The notes below the pieces were generated by a model. It searched no databases. It saw only the letters and a list, made by a program, of their open reading frames with translations, and was not told where the DNA came from. Made by a program: the position numbers and the translations under genes. 59,832 bases of DNA from Ferruginibacter sp. (GTDB taxonomy: Bacteria; Bacteroidota; Bacteroidia; Chitinophagales; Chitinophagaceae), in contig JANYGZ010000090.1 of NCBI GenBank assembly GCA_025362235.1, forward strand, positions 1 to 59,832. The letters run 5' to 3'. Numbering within the stretch: position 1 is the stretch's first letter; every line of letters starts with the position of its first letter. Shown here in pieces: positions 29,401-37,115 of the stretch.

Positions 29401-29709
29401 CTGGGTTCTATAACCCGTACTTGAAAAAACAAGCACTGTTTTTTGGTCGGGAACGTCAATAGAAAATGCTCCATTATCATTTGTTGTAACACCTTTTAAA
29501 GTGCCTTTTATAATAACAGTAGAGTTAGCCGAGGGCATTCCTTTGTCATCTTTCACAATACCAGTTACATGTATTTGATTTTGTGCATAAGCCCCCATGC
29601 TACTGATGAGGATGAGTGAGAAAAGAAAAATTTTAATAATGGTGTACCCAGGTAAGCGTTTGAACAGATTTCCGCTTCCTGAGCAAAACTGGTGTGTTTG
29701 CTTTTTCAT
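26464..29709 (-). CDS. SusC/RagA family TonB-linked outer-membrane transporter
   Basis: 1081 residues. Order: signal peptide ending GAYAQ (about 43), carboxypeptidase-regulatory-like domain (IHVTGIVKDDKGMPSANS...), TonB box region with NEVVVVGYGTQKK, plug domain (RLPGLVV, IRGTNTLGNNSPLIVIDGVP, SISVLKDASAAIYGARAANG), and a large beta-barrel ending GGLSLTF. It imports oligomeric or bulky nutrients together with the downstream SusD. The 335 bp upstream hold a strong promoter and three palindromic operators. The catabolic genes usually found beside glycan-type SusCD pairs are missing, so the substrate may not be a glycan. Confidence 0.97.
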   Translation of the reverse strand: MKKQTHQFCSGSGNLFKRLPGYTIIKIFLFSLILISSMGAYAQNQIHVTGIVKDDKGMPSANSTVIIKGTLKGVTTNDNGAFSIDVPDQKTVLVFSSTGYRTQEKLVGTNTTFAINMATAVNDLNEVVVVGYGTQKKVTVTGAVSAIKGDVLVRSPAVDMSNSLAGRLPGLVVIQTSGEPGYDGATISIRGTNTLGNNSPLIVIDGVPDRDGGLGRLNPRDVESISVLKDASAAIYGARAANGAIIVTTKKGNSGKPKITYDFNYGASQPTLVPELSNASQYASIMNELGIYNGLRNNPEEWSAASAAIKTTGKYVPVASGVSTINAQFSPDDVKKFADGSDPWGHPNTNWFKDAFNTWSPQSRHNLQISGGNENVRFFSSLGYVTQDAYYKNTATKYNQYNFRTNLTAKVNNYISTTLGIMVRREDRNFPTESAGSIFRMLMRGRPNEPEVWPNGKPGPDIENGQNPYVITTNATGYNNNPTDFIQANGSIDITNPWVSGLKLTLSGAIDKNSQTSKVWQTPWTLYYWDKVTYEADGITPKLVGAIRSNFTDPRLSQSYKSVLNTNLTAILSYDKKIGEHTFGLMAGVTKEEFKGEGFLAFRRNYISTAIDQLFFGGQTAQNTDGNAYNRARLGYYGRAQYNYKEKYLAEFIWRYDGSYIFPPDHRFGFFPGLLLGWNITKEDFFKVSWVNNLKLRASYGQMGNDQVYYNGQLQEYAYLSNYSGGQYPINGAVVTTLGEHVLANPNFTWERANNYNVGMDATIFNNHLDITLEYFMNKRDQILIQKTGSTPESAGISPLLPPVNGGRVDNHGYEFSFAYNGKFSKDLLFRAGINGGYAHNKVVYMDENPGVPSYQRQEGNPIGAYLVYQSDGAFKDQAEIDKNTIDYSGVTKKLLPGDMKIMDYNHDGKITADDQVRLDKNTVPTLNYGITFELRYKSFDLSMLFQGASGAAIHIQTESGDIGNYLKYSYDHRWTIDNPSSTDPRLASRGDTYYTGGNFGNNTYYLYDKNYLRLKNFELGYTLPANVLAKMKISSLRFFINGLNLVTFNKYKIYDPESTNQSGQYYPQARTINGGLSLTF

Positions 29710-29753
29710 GATGGCAATTTGGTTTGGTTATTAATGAAAGTATCAAAATTTTA

Positions 29754-29856
29754 AAAGTGTTGTAATTAAACTTATAAAACAGGTAACACTTTTTTAAGTG
29801 TTGTTAATACACTTATAAAACATGTAAAATTTTTTAAGTGTTGTTGATACACTTAA
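29754..29856. promoter_or_regulatory. Three tandem palindromic operators upstream of susC
   Basis: Copies at 29754-29774, 29795-29815 and 29835-29855 follow the pattern TAAGTGT-N7-ACACTTA. The second and third differ at one base of 21; the first is more diverged (right arm AAACTTA). Start-to-start spacing is 41 and 40 bp, about four helical turns, which puts all sites on one DNA face. They lie between the susC promoter and the susC start codon. The adjacent Nudix-type regulator is the likely ligand. Confidence 0.75.
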
Positions 29857-29964
29857 AAAACAAGTAAAATTTTAGTTGCTTATTTTATCAAAATAATTGA
29901 ATCGTCTTTGTAATAAATTTTAAATTAATAGCAATTAGTTGGTGTAGAATTAGCAATCTAACTT

Positions 29965-29996
29965 CAAATATATATATGTTTATACATCATTTCAAA
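29965..29996 (-). promoter_or_regulatory. susC operon promoter
   Basis: On the minus strand TTTG (29993-29996), a 20-bp spacer and TATATTTG (29965-29972) match the Bacteroidota consensus. The implied 5' leader of about 250 nt contains the three palindromes. Confidence 0.65.
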
Positions 29997-30043
29997 ATAA
30001 TTTATTAACATTTGTTTACAATTTAAATTTACCTTTCTATCAG

Positions 30044-30736
30044 CTATAAAAACTTTAATCCTTCTTTCTCTAATATTTTATACTTCTTCTTATCAAATTC
30101 ATAAAGGAAAGCACCTTTACGGGAAGAAAATGTTTCTTTTTCATTTAATTTTTTTAAAATGTTTAATGAAAGTATTTTACGGGTAAAATTCCGTTTGTCT
30201 AAAGGAGTTTCATAAATGGCTTCATACAATGCCTGCAATTGCTGCAAGGTGAACTTTTGCGGCAATAAAGTAAACCCAGAGGGGTGAGTGGAAACTTTTT
30301 CCTGCAATCGTTCCTTGGCAAGCTTAATCATATCAGCATGGTCAAAAACCAATTTAGGTAAAGCATCCAGCGGGTACCATTTAGAATTGTGCTCAATCAT
30401 CAAGTTATTGCTGTAATCATCTATTTTTATTAAAGCAAAATAGGCCATTGAAATAACCCTGCCCCCCGGGTCCCGCTCAACATCCCCAAGACAGGTAAGC
30501 TGCTCCATATAAATATCTGTAAGGCCTGTCAATTTATTGAGCACTCTTTTTGCTGCGTCATTTACACTTTCGTTACTATTTACAAAGCCACCCATCAGGG
30601 CGTTTATTCCTTTACCAGGGTCAAGGTCACGCTTTACAAGCAAGGCTTTTAAATGCAACCCATCAAAGCCAAAAATGATACAATCTACTGCTACCAATAT
30701 CTTATCACGAAACTTATACTGCTGAATGCTCATCAT
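30044..30736 (-). CDS. NrtR/AraR-type transcriptional regulator (Nudix fold plus winged helix)
   Basis: 230 residues. The N-terminal 140 residues have the Nudix fold (VAVDCIIFGFDG, LKALLVKRD, LMGGFVNSNESVNDAAKRVL). The Nudix box should read REUxEExG, but here it reads KRVLNKLTG, lacking the catalytic Glu pair, so hydrolysis is unlikely and the domain probably senses a small molecule. The C-terminal winged helix (FTLQQLQALYEAIYETPLDK, RNFTRKILSLNILKKL, LYEFDKKKY) is typical of NrtR-like repressors, including AraR of Bacteroides. It is on the same strand as susC and lies just upstream of it. Four copies of one palindrome around it support a local regulatory role. Confidence 0.87.
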   Translation of the reverse strand: MMSIQQYKFRDKILVAVDCIIFGFDGLHLKALLVKRDLDPGKGINALMGGFVNSNESVNDAAKRVLNKLTGLTDIYMEQLTCLGDVERDPGGRVISMAYFALIKIDDYSNNLMIEHNSKWYPLDALPKLVFDHADMIKLAKERLQEKVSTHPSGFTLLPQKFTLQQLQALYEAIYETPLDKRNFTRKILSLNILKKLNEKETFSSRKGAFLYEFDKKKYKILEKEGLKFL

Positions 30737-30886
30737 TATATTTTCAGTTTTTAATACCCTGCTTTAGTCATAAAACTTCTGACCAGGCACTTGGAAAGGG
30801 CAGTTAGTTGAATGTCCTGAAAAATTCCAGGGCCTATTTATTACTAAGATGTTGATTGAAATAATAAACTGCAAAATCAATCGCAA

Positions 30887-30917
30887 CCTTCCTTTTTATT
30901 TAAAATTAAAAGGAAGG
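30887..30917. other. Hairpin in the regulator upstream region
   Basis: CCTTCCTTTT (30887-30896) pairs with AAAAGGAAGG (30908-30917) around an 11-nt AT loop. It is followed by an A-run on the plus strand and no T-run on the minus strand, so it is not a convincing terminator. The rest of 30737-31046 is AT-rich with no gene apart from the operator-like site at 30954-30974. Confidence 0.35.
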
Positions 30918-30953
30918 AATGTTAAAAAAAAAATAAATATACATCATTTTTCA

Positions 30954-30974
30954 TAAATGTAATAAATACACTTA
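30954..30974. promoter_or_regulatory. Fourth operator-like palindrome, upstream of the regulator gene
   Basis: TAAATGT-N7-ACACTTA matches the susC-proximal operators at about 16 of 20 core positions; the right arm is identical. It lies about 220 bp before the start of the Nudix-type regulator gene, as expected for autoregulation. Confidence 0.5.
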
Positions 30975-31046
30975 TAATTTTTTTATTGAGTAAACCTGGC
31001 AAAAAAGACATAAAAAAATAAACTGCCATTTGATTTAATAAATAAA

Positions 31047-31163
31047 ATGCGGATGAATAAACACAATGGTCTGGTGAAGCATTATGCAGGTTTTATAAAG
31101 AGAAAAATAAAATTGAAAGAAAAACCCTCGCAGAAAAAACTAAATGAAGTGTTTAAAAGATAA
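31047..31163 (+). CDS. Candidate small basic protein (38 aa)
   Basis: An ATG frame of 38 codons ending TAA, encoding a Lys/Arg-rich peptide that begins MRMNKHNGLVKHYAG and ends LNEVFKR. No family is recognised. It lies in a 468-bp gap between the regulator and the thioesterase gene, in the opposite direction to both. No clear promoter or ribosome-binding site is seen. It could be a real small protein or chance reading in AT-rich DNA. Confidence 0.3.
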   Translation: MRMNKHNGLVKHYAGFIKRKIKLKEKPSQKKLNEVFKR

Positions 31164-31203
31164 CATCAGCAATAAATTTTAATATTTTTTTCAATGTAGG
31201 ATA

Positions 31204-31623
31204 TTATATAGTTGATGGAAAATAAGGTGCCAGTTTAACTTTTAATTCAACAGGCATTTCGCAGCGTTTCATTTGTTTGGCTTCCATAAAATAAAGCGTT
31301 ACATCGCCTGTATTTAAAAGAGAGCCATCCTGGTGGTAAATTTCAGAATGAAAAACAATTTTATGATGTACCGGCAATTCCCTAAGGGTAGTTTTAACTG
31401 TAATCAAGTCGTCGTATTTTGCGGGCCTTAAAAACCGGCTATGGATATCTACAACAGGCATAAAAATGCCCATGGCTTCAATATCTTTATAACTATACCC
31501 CAATTGCCTGATAGCATCGCCCCTGCCAATTTCATAAAACTGTGCATAGTGACCATGGTAAACAACGCCCATCTGGTCGGTTAAAGCATAATGAATTCTT
31601 ATTTGAGTTTCTGTTGTGTACAT
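31204..31623 (-). CDS. Acyl-CoA thioesterase, 4HBT (YbgC/FadM-like) family
   Basis: 139 residues, the normal length for a hot-dog-fold thioesterase. The signature HYALTDQMGVVYHGHYAQFY has the catalytic Asp and the following GVVYHxxY of the 4-hydroxybenzoyl-CoA thioesterase family; the core helix (GRGDAIRQLGYSYKDIEA) and strands (HSRFLRPAKYDDLITVKT) follow. It hydrolyses acyl-CoA esters in the cytoplasm; chain specificity unknown. It is on the same strand as the upstream DoxX gene, about 50 bp apart. Confidence 0.9.
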   Translation of the reverse strand: MYTTETQIRIHYALTDQMGVVYHGHYAQFYEIGRGDAIRQLGYSYKDIEAMGIFMPVVDIHSRFLRPAKYDDLITVKTTLRELPVHHKIVFHSEIYHQDGSLLNTGDVTLYFMEAKQMKRCEMPVELKVKLAPYFPSTI

Positions 31624-31671
31624 GGTATTAATTTTCTACAGTGTTAACCATCGTTTCTGTTGCCAACTAAA

Positions 31672-32082
31672 TTATTTTCCAATCATTCCGTCTACACTAA
31701 TTTTTCCAGGGCCAATAAATAATATAGTAATAAACCCGGCTAAAAATAAAGCCGATATTTCACCATGGCCAAAAACATCCATATTATTTGCTTTATATAA
31801 AGCAACACACATAGTTATGATTAACGGTATACATGCTAATCTTGTAAATAAGCCAAGAATTAAAAATAATGAACAAAAGAATTCAGCAAAAATAACTAAC
31901 GAAGTGTTAATTGTGGTGCCCATTCCCAGCAGGTTTGGCATGTGTTCGGCCGTTGCACTAAAATGCGTTATTTTTTGGTAACCATAAATTACCATCATTA
32001 AAATACCCAACGCTAAACGTAACACAAGCATACCGGCATTTACAGCACCAGGGGTATACTTCACAGAAAATAATTTTCTCAT
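31672..32082 (-). CDS. DoxX family membrane protein
   Basis: 136 residues with four predicted helices and the DoxX/SURF4 pattern: LVLRLALGILMMVIYGYQKI, AEFFCSLFLILGLFTRLACI, PLIITMCVAL and a final FLAGFITILFIGPG. Members are inner-membrane proteins linked to redox or quinone processes, but the function of this subgroup is unknown. A possible -7 element TACATTTG lies on the minus strand at 32136-32143, without a clear -33 box. Divergent from the TPR gene. Confidence 0.85.
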   Translation of the reverse strand: MRKLFSVKYTPGAVNAGMLVLRLALGILMMVIYGYQKITHFSATAEHMPNLLGMGTTINTSLVIFAEFFCSLFLILGLFTRLACIPLIITMCVALYKANNMDVFGHGEISALFLAGFITILFIGPGKISVDGMIGK

Positions 32083-32259
32083 TTGAACTTTTAGTTTTTT
32101 GTTAAGTAATCTTTATCATTTTTTTAACAGCGTTACAAATGTACATTCGTTTTTGATTACAGCAGTTATCCACTTATTAACAAAGGGTTTGGAATGGTGT
32201 TTGCATAACTGTCAATATAGCTAATTTTACCACCAGCAATAATGAATGATATAAACAAC

Positions 32260-35200
32260 ATGATACGATTAAAATCCTCTTTGCTGCTGATAGCAGTTTT
32301 ATTTTCCTTTTCCATATTTGCACAACCCACTTACGTTATTACAGACCTGGAAAAAGGTTTTAAAGAAGCAAAAGAATTATTTATTAAACAGCAGTATGCA
32401 CTGGCCTATCCTATTTTACAGGAAGTAAAGGAACAGTTTCCGGAAAAACAAAAAAGTGAAAATGCATACCTGCATGATGATGTAAATTATTATTATATAG
32501 TCTGCAGGTTAAAATTGCAATTACCCGAAGCAGAAGAAGAAGCAAAACATTATATCGACTGGGTAAATAATCAACCCCGTATTGAATTAATGAGTTATCA
32601 TTTGGGTAAATTTTATTTTAGCAAAAATGATTTTACCAAAGCCATTACCTATTATGAAAAGGCAGCATTGGATAATTTAAGTAATGAAGAAATTGCAGAT
32701 GCAAAATTTGAAATGGCATATTGCTATTTTAATTTAAAACGTTTTGCAGACGCCAAGCCTTTGTTTAATGAAATTCACCAGTTGCCAGATAGTAAATATT
32801 ATATTCCTGCAAATTATTATTACGGTTTTATAAGTTATTACGATCATAATTACAGCGAAGCTTTAAAAGCTTTTAAACTGGTAGAATCGATGAATGATTA
32901 TAAAGGTGTAGTGCCGTACTACATTGCTGAAATATTTTATTTTCAAAATAAAAAAGACGAGTCATTACGTTATGGCGAAAGCGTGTTGAGCAGGGGGGGC
33001 TTATTTTATGAAAAGGAAATGAAACAGCTGCTGGGGCAGATTTATTTTGAGAAAAAAAATTATACCAAGGCATTACCACTGTTGGAATATTATGTAAACA
33101 AATCCACTAAAGTAAGTAAAGAAGACTTGTATGAATTAAGCTATTGTTATTATGAAACAAAACAATTAACAAAGGCGATCGATGGGTTTAAGCAATTAAG
33201 TAATGAGCAGGATTCCTTAGGCCAGAATTCGATGTATCTTTTGGGCGATTGTTATTTAAGGACTAACCAAAAAGCAAATGCAAGAACTGCTTTTCAATAT
33301 TGTGCCAATAACAGCAGTAACAAACAGCAGCAGGAAGTTTCGGTTTTTAATTATGCCAAGTTATCGTATGATTTGGGATACCAGGATATAGCTTTAAACG
33401 AAATGCAAAGGTTTATAAATGATTACCCTAATTCCGTCAACATAACAGAAGCCAAAGAAATTTTAGTGGGGCTGCTTGCCAATACCAATAATTTTAAAGA
33501 TGCGCTTAGTTTGTACGAATCGTTTGCAAACCCTACTTCTTCCATGCAAAAAATTTATCCACGGATTTTATATGGCAGGGCAGTTGAATACATGAACGAT
33601 CAGCAGATACTAAAGGCGGAAGATTTATTTGAAAAAATTTTAAAACTACCTGCATCTAACGTTACCGCCTATGCTAATTTTTGGCTGGGAGAGATTGCTT
33701 ACCGTCTTGTTGATTATGATGCTGCCATCCGGTTCCTATCTGCTTATTTGCAAAGTGGTGCCATAGCAAGGGGGGAAGCAAACCCAACAACAGCAAAATA
33801 TGATCTTGGTTATTGCTGGATGAAAAAAGAAAATTATAAACAATCCTTAGGATATTTTGAAGCCATTGCTAAATCAGGTACGACTTCATCTTCGGTAGAA
33901 CAGGATGCATATGTACGCACCGCTGATTGTTATTATATGCTAAAAGATTTTAGCAAAGCCAGCAGCATGTACGAAACGGTAATAAATAATGCCTTGCCAC
34001 AAAGTGATTACGCCATGTTTCAAAAAGCAATGATTGCCGGGGTTAAGAGTGCTTCAACTAAAATTACCATTCTTAACAATCTTAACCGCCAGTATCCAAA
34101 AAGTAGTTTAATACCTGATGCTACCATGGAAATTGCCAAAACGTATATGGCAGATGAAAAATTCAGGGATGCCATTCCTTATTTAAATAAGGTGTTGGCA
34201 GATGCCAACGCCGGAGGCTTAAAACCAGCCGCTTATTTAAAGCTGGGGCTTAGCTATTACAACCTTGATAATAATGAACAGGCTTTAATCAACTACCAGC
34301 ATTTAATTGAACAGTACCCTCAGTCAACAGAAGCTGATGAGGCCTTGGCAAATATAAAAAATATTTATGTTGAGGCCGGAAAGCCAAATGAATATGTTGA
34401 ACTGATGCGAAAAAACGGTAAAAATATTTCTGCCACGGAAGCAGATGGTATTACCTATAATGCCGCTGAATTAAAATATAACAACAACGATTGTATCGGT
34501 GCTATTGCGGGTTTCAATAATTATATATTGAAATTCCCCAATGGTGAATATATACTGGATGCAAATTTTTACCGCAGCGAATGTTATGTAAAAAACAGGG
34601 ATTGGAACAATGCATTAGCAGGGTATGCGTATGTAAATGCAAAAGGCATTAATAAATATTTTGAAAGAGCGACATTGGCTCAATCAAGAATAAATTATTT
34701 TGAATTAAAAAATTATGCAGAAGCGAAGAAAAATTTTGAATCACTTAGAACCAGCACTGTTAACGAAGATAACCGGCTGGAGGCAGATAGAGGGCTTGTT
34801 CGCTGCGATTATCAATTAAAAGAATATGCAGAAGCGAACGAAGCTGCCCAAGAATTGTTAAAAAGCAAAGGAATAAGTACAGATGATAAATCAATAGCAT
34901 TTTTAGTATTGGGTAAATCTTTGCAAATAAAAAATGATTGCGCAGGTGCTATTAATTCTTTCAAATCGTGTTCTGCCATTAATAAATCGGCTTGGGGTGC
35001 AGAGGCCAGGTATGAAATAGCCAATTGCCAGTTTACTTTAGGCAATTATACTGCTGCAGAAAAAGCTGCTCAGGTGGTAATAAAAGAATCGGGCAGTTAT
35101 GATGTATGGCTTACAAAAGCATATATTTTATTAGGGGATATTTTTATGCAGCAAAAAGATTATTTCAATGCAAAAGCAACTTACCAGAGCGTAGCACAAA

Positions 35201-35289
35201 ACTCAACTATTGCTGAATTAAAAACAGAAGCGCAAAAGAAATTGGATAATGCAATAGCTGCGGAAAAAGAAGGGTCAAAAATTAATTAA
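32260..35289 (+). CDS. Large periplasmic TPR-repeat protein
   Basis: About 1009 residues from the ATG at 32260, which begins the signal peptide (MIRLKSSLLLIAVLFSFSIFAQ); an ATG at 32242 would add six polar residues. The whole mature part is TPR and Sel1-like helical pairs (KAITYYEKAALDNLSNEEIA, DAIPYLNKVLADANAGGLKP, QALINYQHLIEQYPQSTEAD). No enzyme domain is seen. It probably scaffolds an envelope complex. The next two genes, a beta-barrel and an HU-like membrane protein, follow closely on the same strand, 63 and about 120 bp apart. Confidence 0.85.
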   Translation: MIRLKSSLLLIAVLFSFSIFAQPTYVITDLEKGFKEAKELFIKQQYALAYPILQEVKEQFPEKQKSENAYLHDDVNYYYIVCRLKLQLPEAEEEAKHYIDWVNNQPRIELMSYHLGKFYFSKNDFTKAITYYEKAALDNLSNEEIADAKFEMAYCYFNLKRFADAKPLFNEIHQLPDSKYYIPANYYYGFISYYDHNYSEALKAFKLVESMNDYKGVVPYYIAEIFYFQNKKDESLRYGESVLSRGGLFYEKEMKQLLGQIYFEKKNYTKALPLLEYYVNKSTKVSKEDLYELSYCYYETKQLTKAIDGFKQLSNEQDSLGQNSMYLLGDCYLRTNQKANARTAFQYCANNSSNKQQQEVSVFNYAKLSYDLGYQDIALNEMQRFINDYPNSVNITEAKEILVGLLANTNNFKDALSLYESFANPTSSMQKIYPRILYGRAVEYMNDQQILKAEDLFEKILKLPASNVTAYANFWLGEIAYRLVDYDAAIRFLSAYLQSGAIARGEANPTTAKYDLGYCWMKKENYKQSLGYFEAIAKSGTTSSSVEQDAYVRTADCYYMLKDFSKASSMYETVINNALPQSDYAMFQKAMIAGVKSASTKITILNNLNRQYPKSSLIPDATMEIAKTYMADEKFRDAIPYLNKVLADANAGGLKPAAYLKLGLSYYNLDNNEQALINYQHLIEQYPQSTEADEALANIKNIYVEAGKPNEYVELMRKNGKNISATEADGITYNAAELKYNNNDCIGAIAGFNNYILKFPNGEYILDANFYRSECYVKNRDWNNALAGYAYVNAKGINKYFERATLAQSRINYFELKNYAEAKKNFESLRTSTVNEDNRLEADRGLVRCDYQLKEYAEANEAAQELLKSKGISTDDKSIAFLVLGKSLQIKNDCAGAINSFKSCSAINKSAWGAEARYEIANCQFTLGNYTAAEKAAQVVIKESGSYDVWLTKAYILLGDIFMQQKDYFNAKATYQSVAQNSTIAELKTEAQKKLDNAIAAEKEGSKIN

Positions 35290-35352
35290 GAAGAGTTGTT
35301 GATAGTATCAAATATTATTAAAAAAGTGAGGCAATAAAATATACAATTTATT

Positions 35353-36996
35353 ATGGGTACTAAAATAAGTATAGCGGGTTTAATTTTTTGTTTATGTGGT
35401 TTAGCCTCTTTTGGACAAAAAGATACAACCAAAAAACAAACCATTGATATTACTTCAAGCTATAAACCTGCATTACGTAATGCAGTTAAAATAAATTTTT
35501 CCGCTGCTAATTTAAGTGCAGACAGTTCCAAACCATATTTAATCTATACTATACCTGATCAGAATTTATTTTATACCTATCAGCCCCGGTCGTTAAAACC
35601 ATTGGCACTTACCCAGGATACTGGTATGGAACTTGGCGCAAGAAATTTTATTAAAGTAGGATTTGGTAACTATACAACTCCATTTGTTAGTGCCGGGTTT
35701 AGTTTTGGAGACGGCAAAAAATCTTTGATAAACCTTTATGCAAATTACATTTCATCAAATGGAAAAATAGACTACCAGGATTATTCAAAGTTCAATGCTA
35801 AATTAAGCGGCAGTTTTTTTTCAGCAAGAAATGAAGTGTATGGCAACATAGGTTTTAGCCAGAATAATTATTATTTGTATGGCTATAACCACCAGGATTA
35901 TACTTATACCAAAGCTGAATTACTGCAGCAATTTTCGGATATAAAACTTAAAGTGGGGTTTAAAAACAAGGATGTAAATGAAACAGGAATCAATTACAAT
36001 CCGAATTTGGAAATAAATGTTTTTAGCAATCAAAATAAACTAACCGAAAATTCTATAATAGCAGACCTGCCTGCCGAAAAAACCATTAATGATGTTCTTT
36101 CAATAAAACTGGCTGTTAAAGCAGATTTAACCAGGTATTCTACTAAAAATTATATTCCTAATAATTATTCGGTGCACAATGATATTTTTGCAATAGCGCC
36201 TGAATTGATTTATGCACAACCGCTTTTATCTGTACATGTAGGAATAACACCAACCTGGAACAACAGCGATTTGAGTGTACTGCCCAATATTTATGCTGAG
36301 GCACAAATTGCTGATAAACCATTTTTAGTACAGGGCGGATGGATAGGCCGGTTTATTAAAAACACCTATCAAAATTTATCTGTTATCAATCCTTACCTGG
36401 CAACTATTGTTACGCAACAAAATACCAAGGAAACCGAAGTGTATGCAGGATTAAAAGCCTCTGTAGGTAAGCACTTTAATTTTAGTACTACCGCAAGTTT
36501 TATCTCGTACGAAAATTATCCATTTTTTGTGAATGATACCACAACGGGGTCAAGCGGTAACGCTTTTAAAATAATTAGCGAAGGAAAAATAAGCGATTTT
36601 CGTATTCATGGTGATATGAGTTTTATAAGCCAGGACAAATTTACTGTTACCGGCGGGCTTACTTTTAATGGTTATACTGGTTTAGATAATGGTAACAAAG
36701 CATGGGGAACAATACCGCTGCAACTAAATGCTTCTCTTCGCTGGTGGGCATATAAGCAGGTATTAATCAAGAGTGATCTTATGACCTTTTCAAGTACTTC
36801 GTACCTGTTGCCAGGCAATGTAAGCAGAACTTTAACCGGGGGCTTTGATCTTAGTGCAGGTGTAGAAGTTGTTATTACTAAAAAAGTAAGTGCCTGGTTT
36901 GATATTAATAATATTTTAAACGATAAATACCAGCGTTGGTATATGTATGAAGTGTATGGGCTAAATGCATTAGTTGGCGTAATTATGAAGTTTTAG
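35353..36996 (+). CDS. Outer-membrane beta-barrel protein
   Basis: 547 residues. Signal peptide ending ASFGQ, then a short ITSSYKPALRNAVKI segment reminiscent of a TonB-receptor plug start, followed by alternating amphipathic strands rich in Tyr, Asn and Phe. The C-terminus resembles TonB-receptor barrels (AWFDINNILNDKYQRWYMYE, then VGVIMKF with terminal Phe). It lacks a complete plug domain, so active transport is doubtful. It sits directly after the TPR gene, suggesting a TPR-barrel complex. Substrate and function unknown. Confidence 0.75.
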   Translation: MGTKISIAGLIFCLCGLASFGQKDTTKKQTIDITSSYKPALRNAVKINFSAANLSADSSKPYLIYTIPDQNLFYTYQPRSLKPLALTQDTGMELGARNFIKVGFGNYTTPFVSAGFSFGDGKKSLINLYANYISSNGKIDYQDYSKFNAKLSGSFFSARNEVYGNIGFSQNNYYLYGYNHQDYTYTKAELLQQFSDIKLKVGFKNKDVNETGINYNPNLEINVFSNQNKLTENSIIADLPAEKTINDVLSIKLAVKADLTRYSTKNYIPNNYSVHNDIFAIAPELIYAQPLLSVHVGITPTWNNSDLSVLPNIYAEAQIADKPFLVQGGWIGRFIKNTYQNLSVINPYLATIVTQQNTKETEVYAGLKASVGKHFNFSTTASFISYENYPFFVNDTTTGSSGNAFKIISEGKISDFRIHGDMSFISQDKFTVTGGLTFNGYTGLDNGNKAWGTIPLQLNASLRWWAYKQVLIKSDLMTFSSTSYLLPGNVSRTLTGGFDLSAGVEVVITKKVSAWFDINNILNDKYQRWYMYEVYGLNALVGVIMKF

Positions 36997-37115
36997 AAGT
37001 ATTGCTTTTTATTTCTGTTGTAGTTAGCTCACAAAGTATTTTATAAGCCCCATAATATATTTTATCTGTAGTATTTTTAATGTATAAGCATATCTTTGAG
37101 TGATACATAAATGTT

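Noticed and set aside
29754..29856. Three regularly spaced repeats before susC as a CRISPR array
   Set aside because: The units are palindromic 21-mers with spacers of about 20 bp that resemble each other, and no cas genes are present; operators explain them better.
30887..30917. 10-bp hairpin upstream of the Nudix regulator as a terminator
   Set aside because: No U-tract follows on either strand; kept only as a hairpin.
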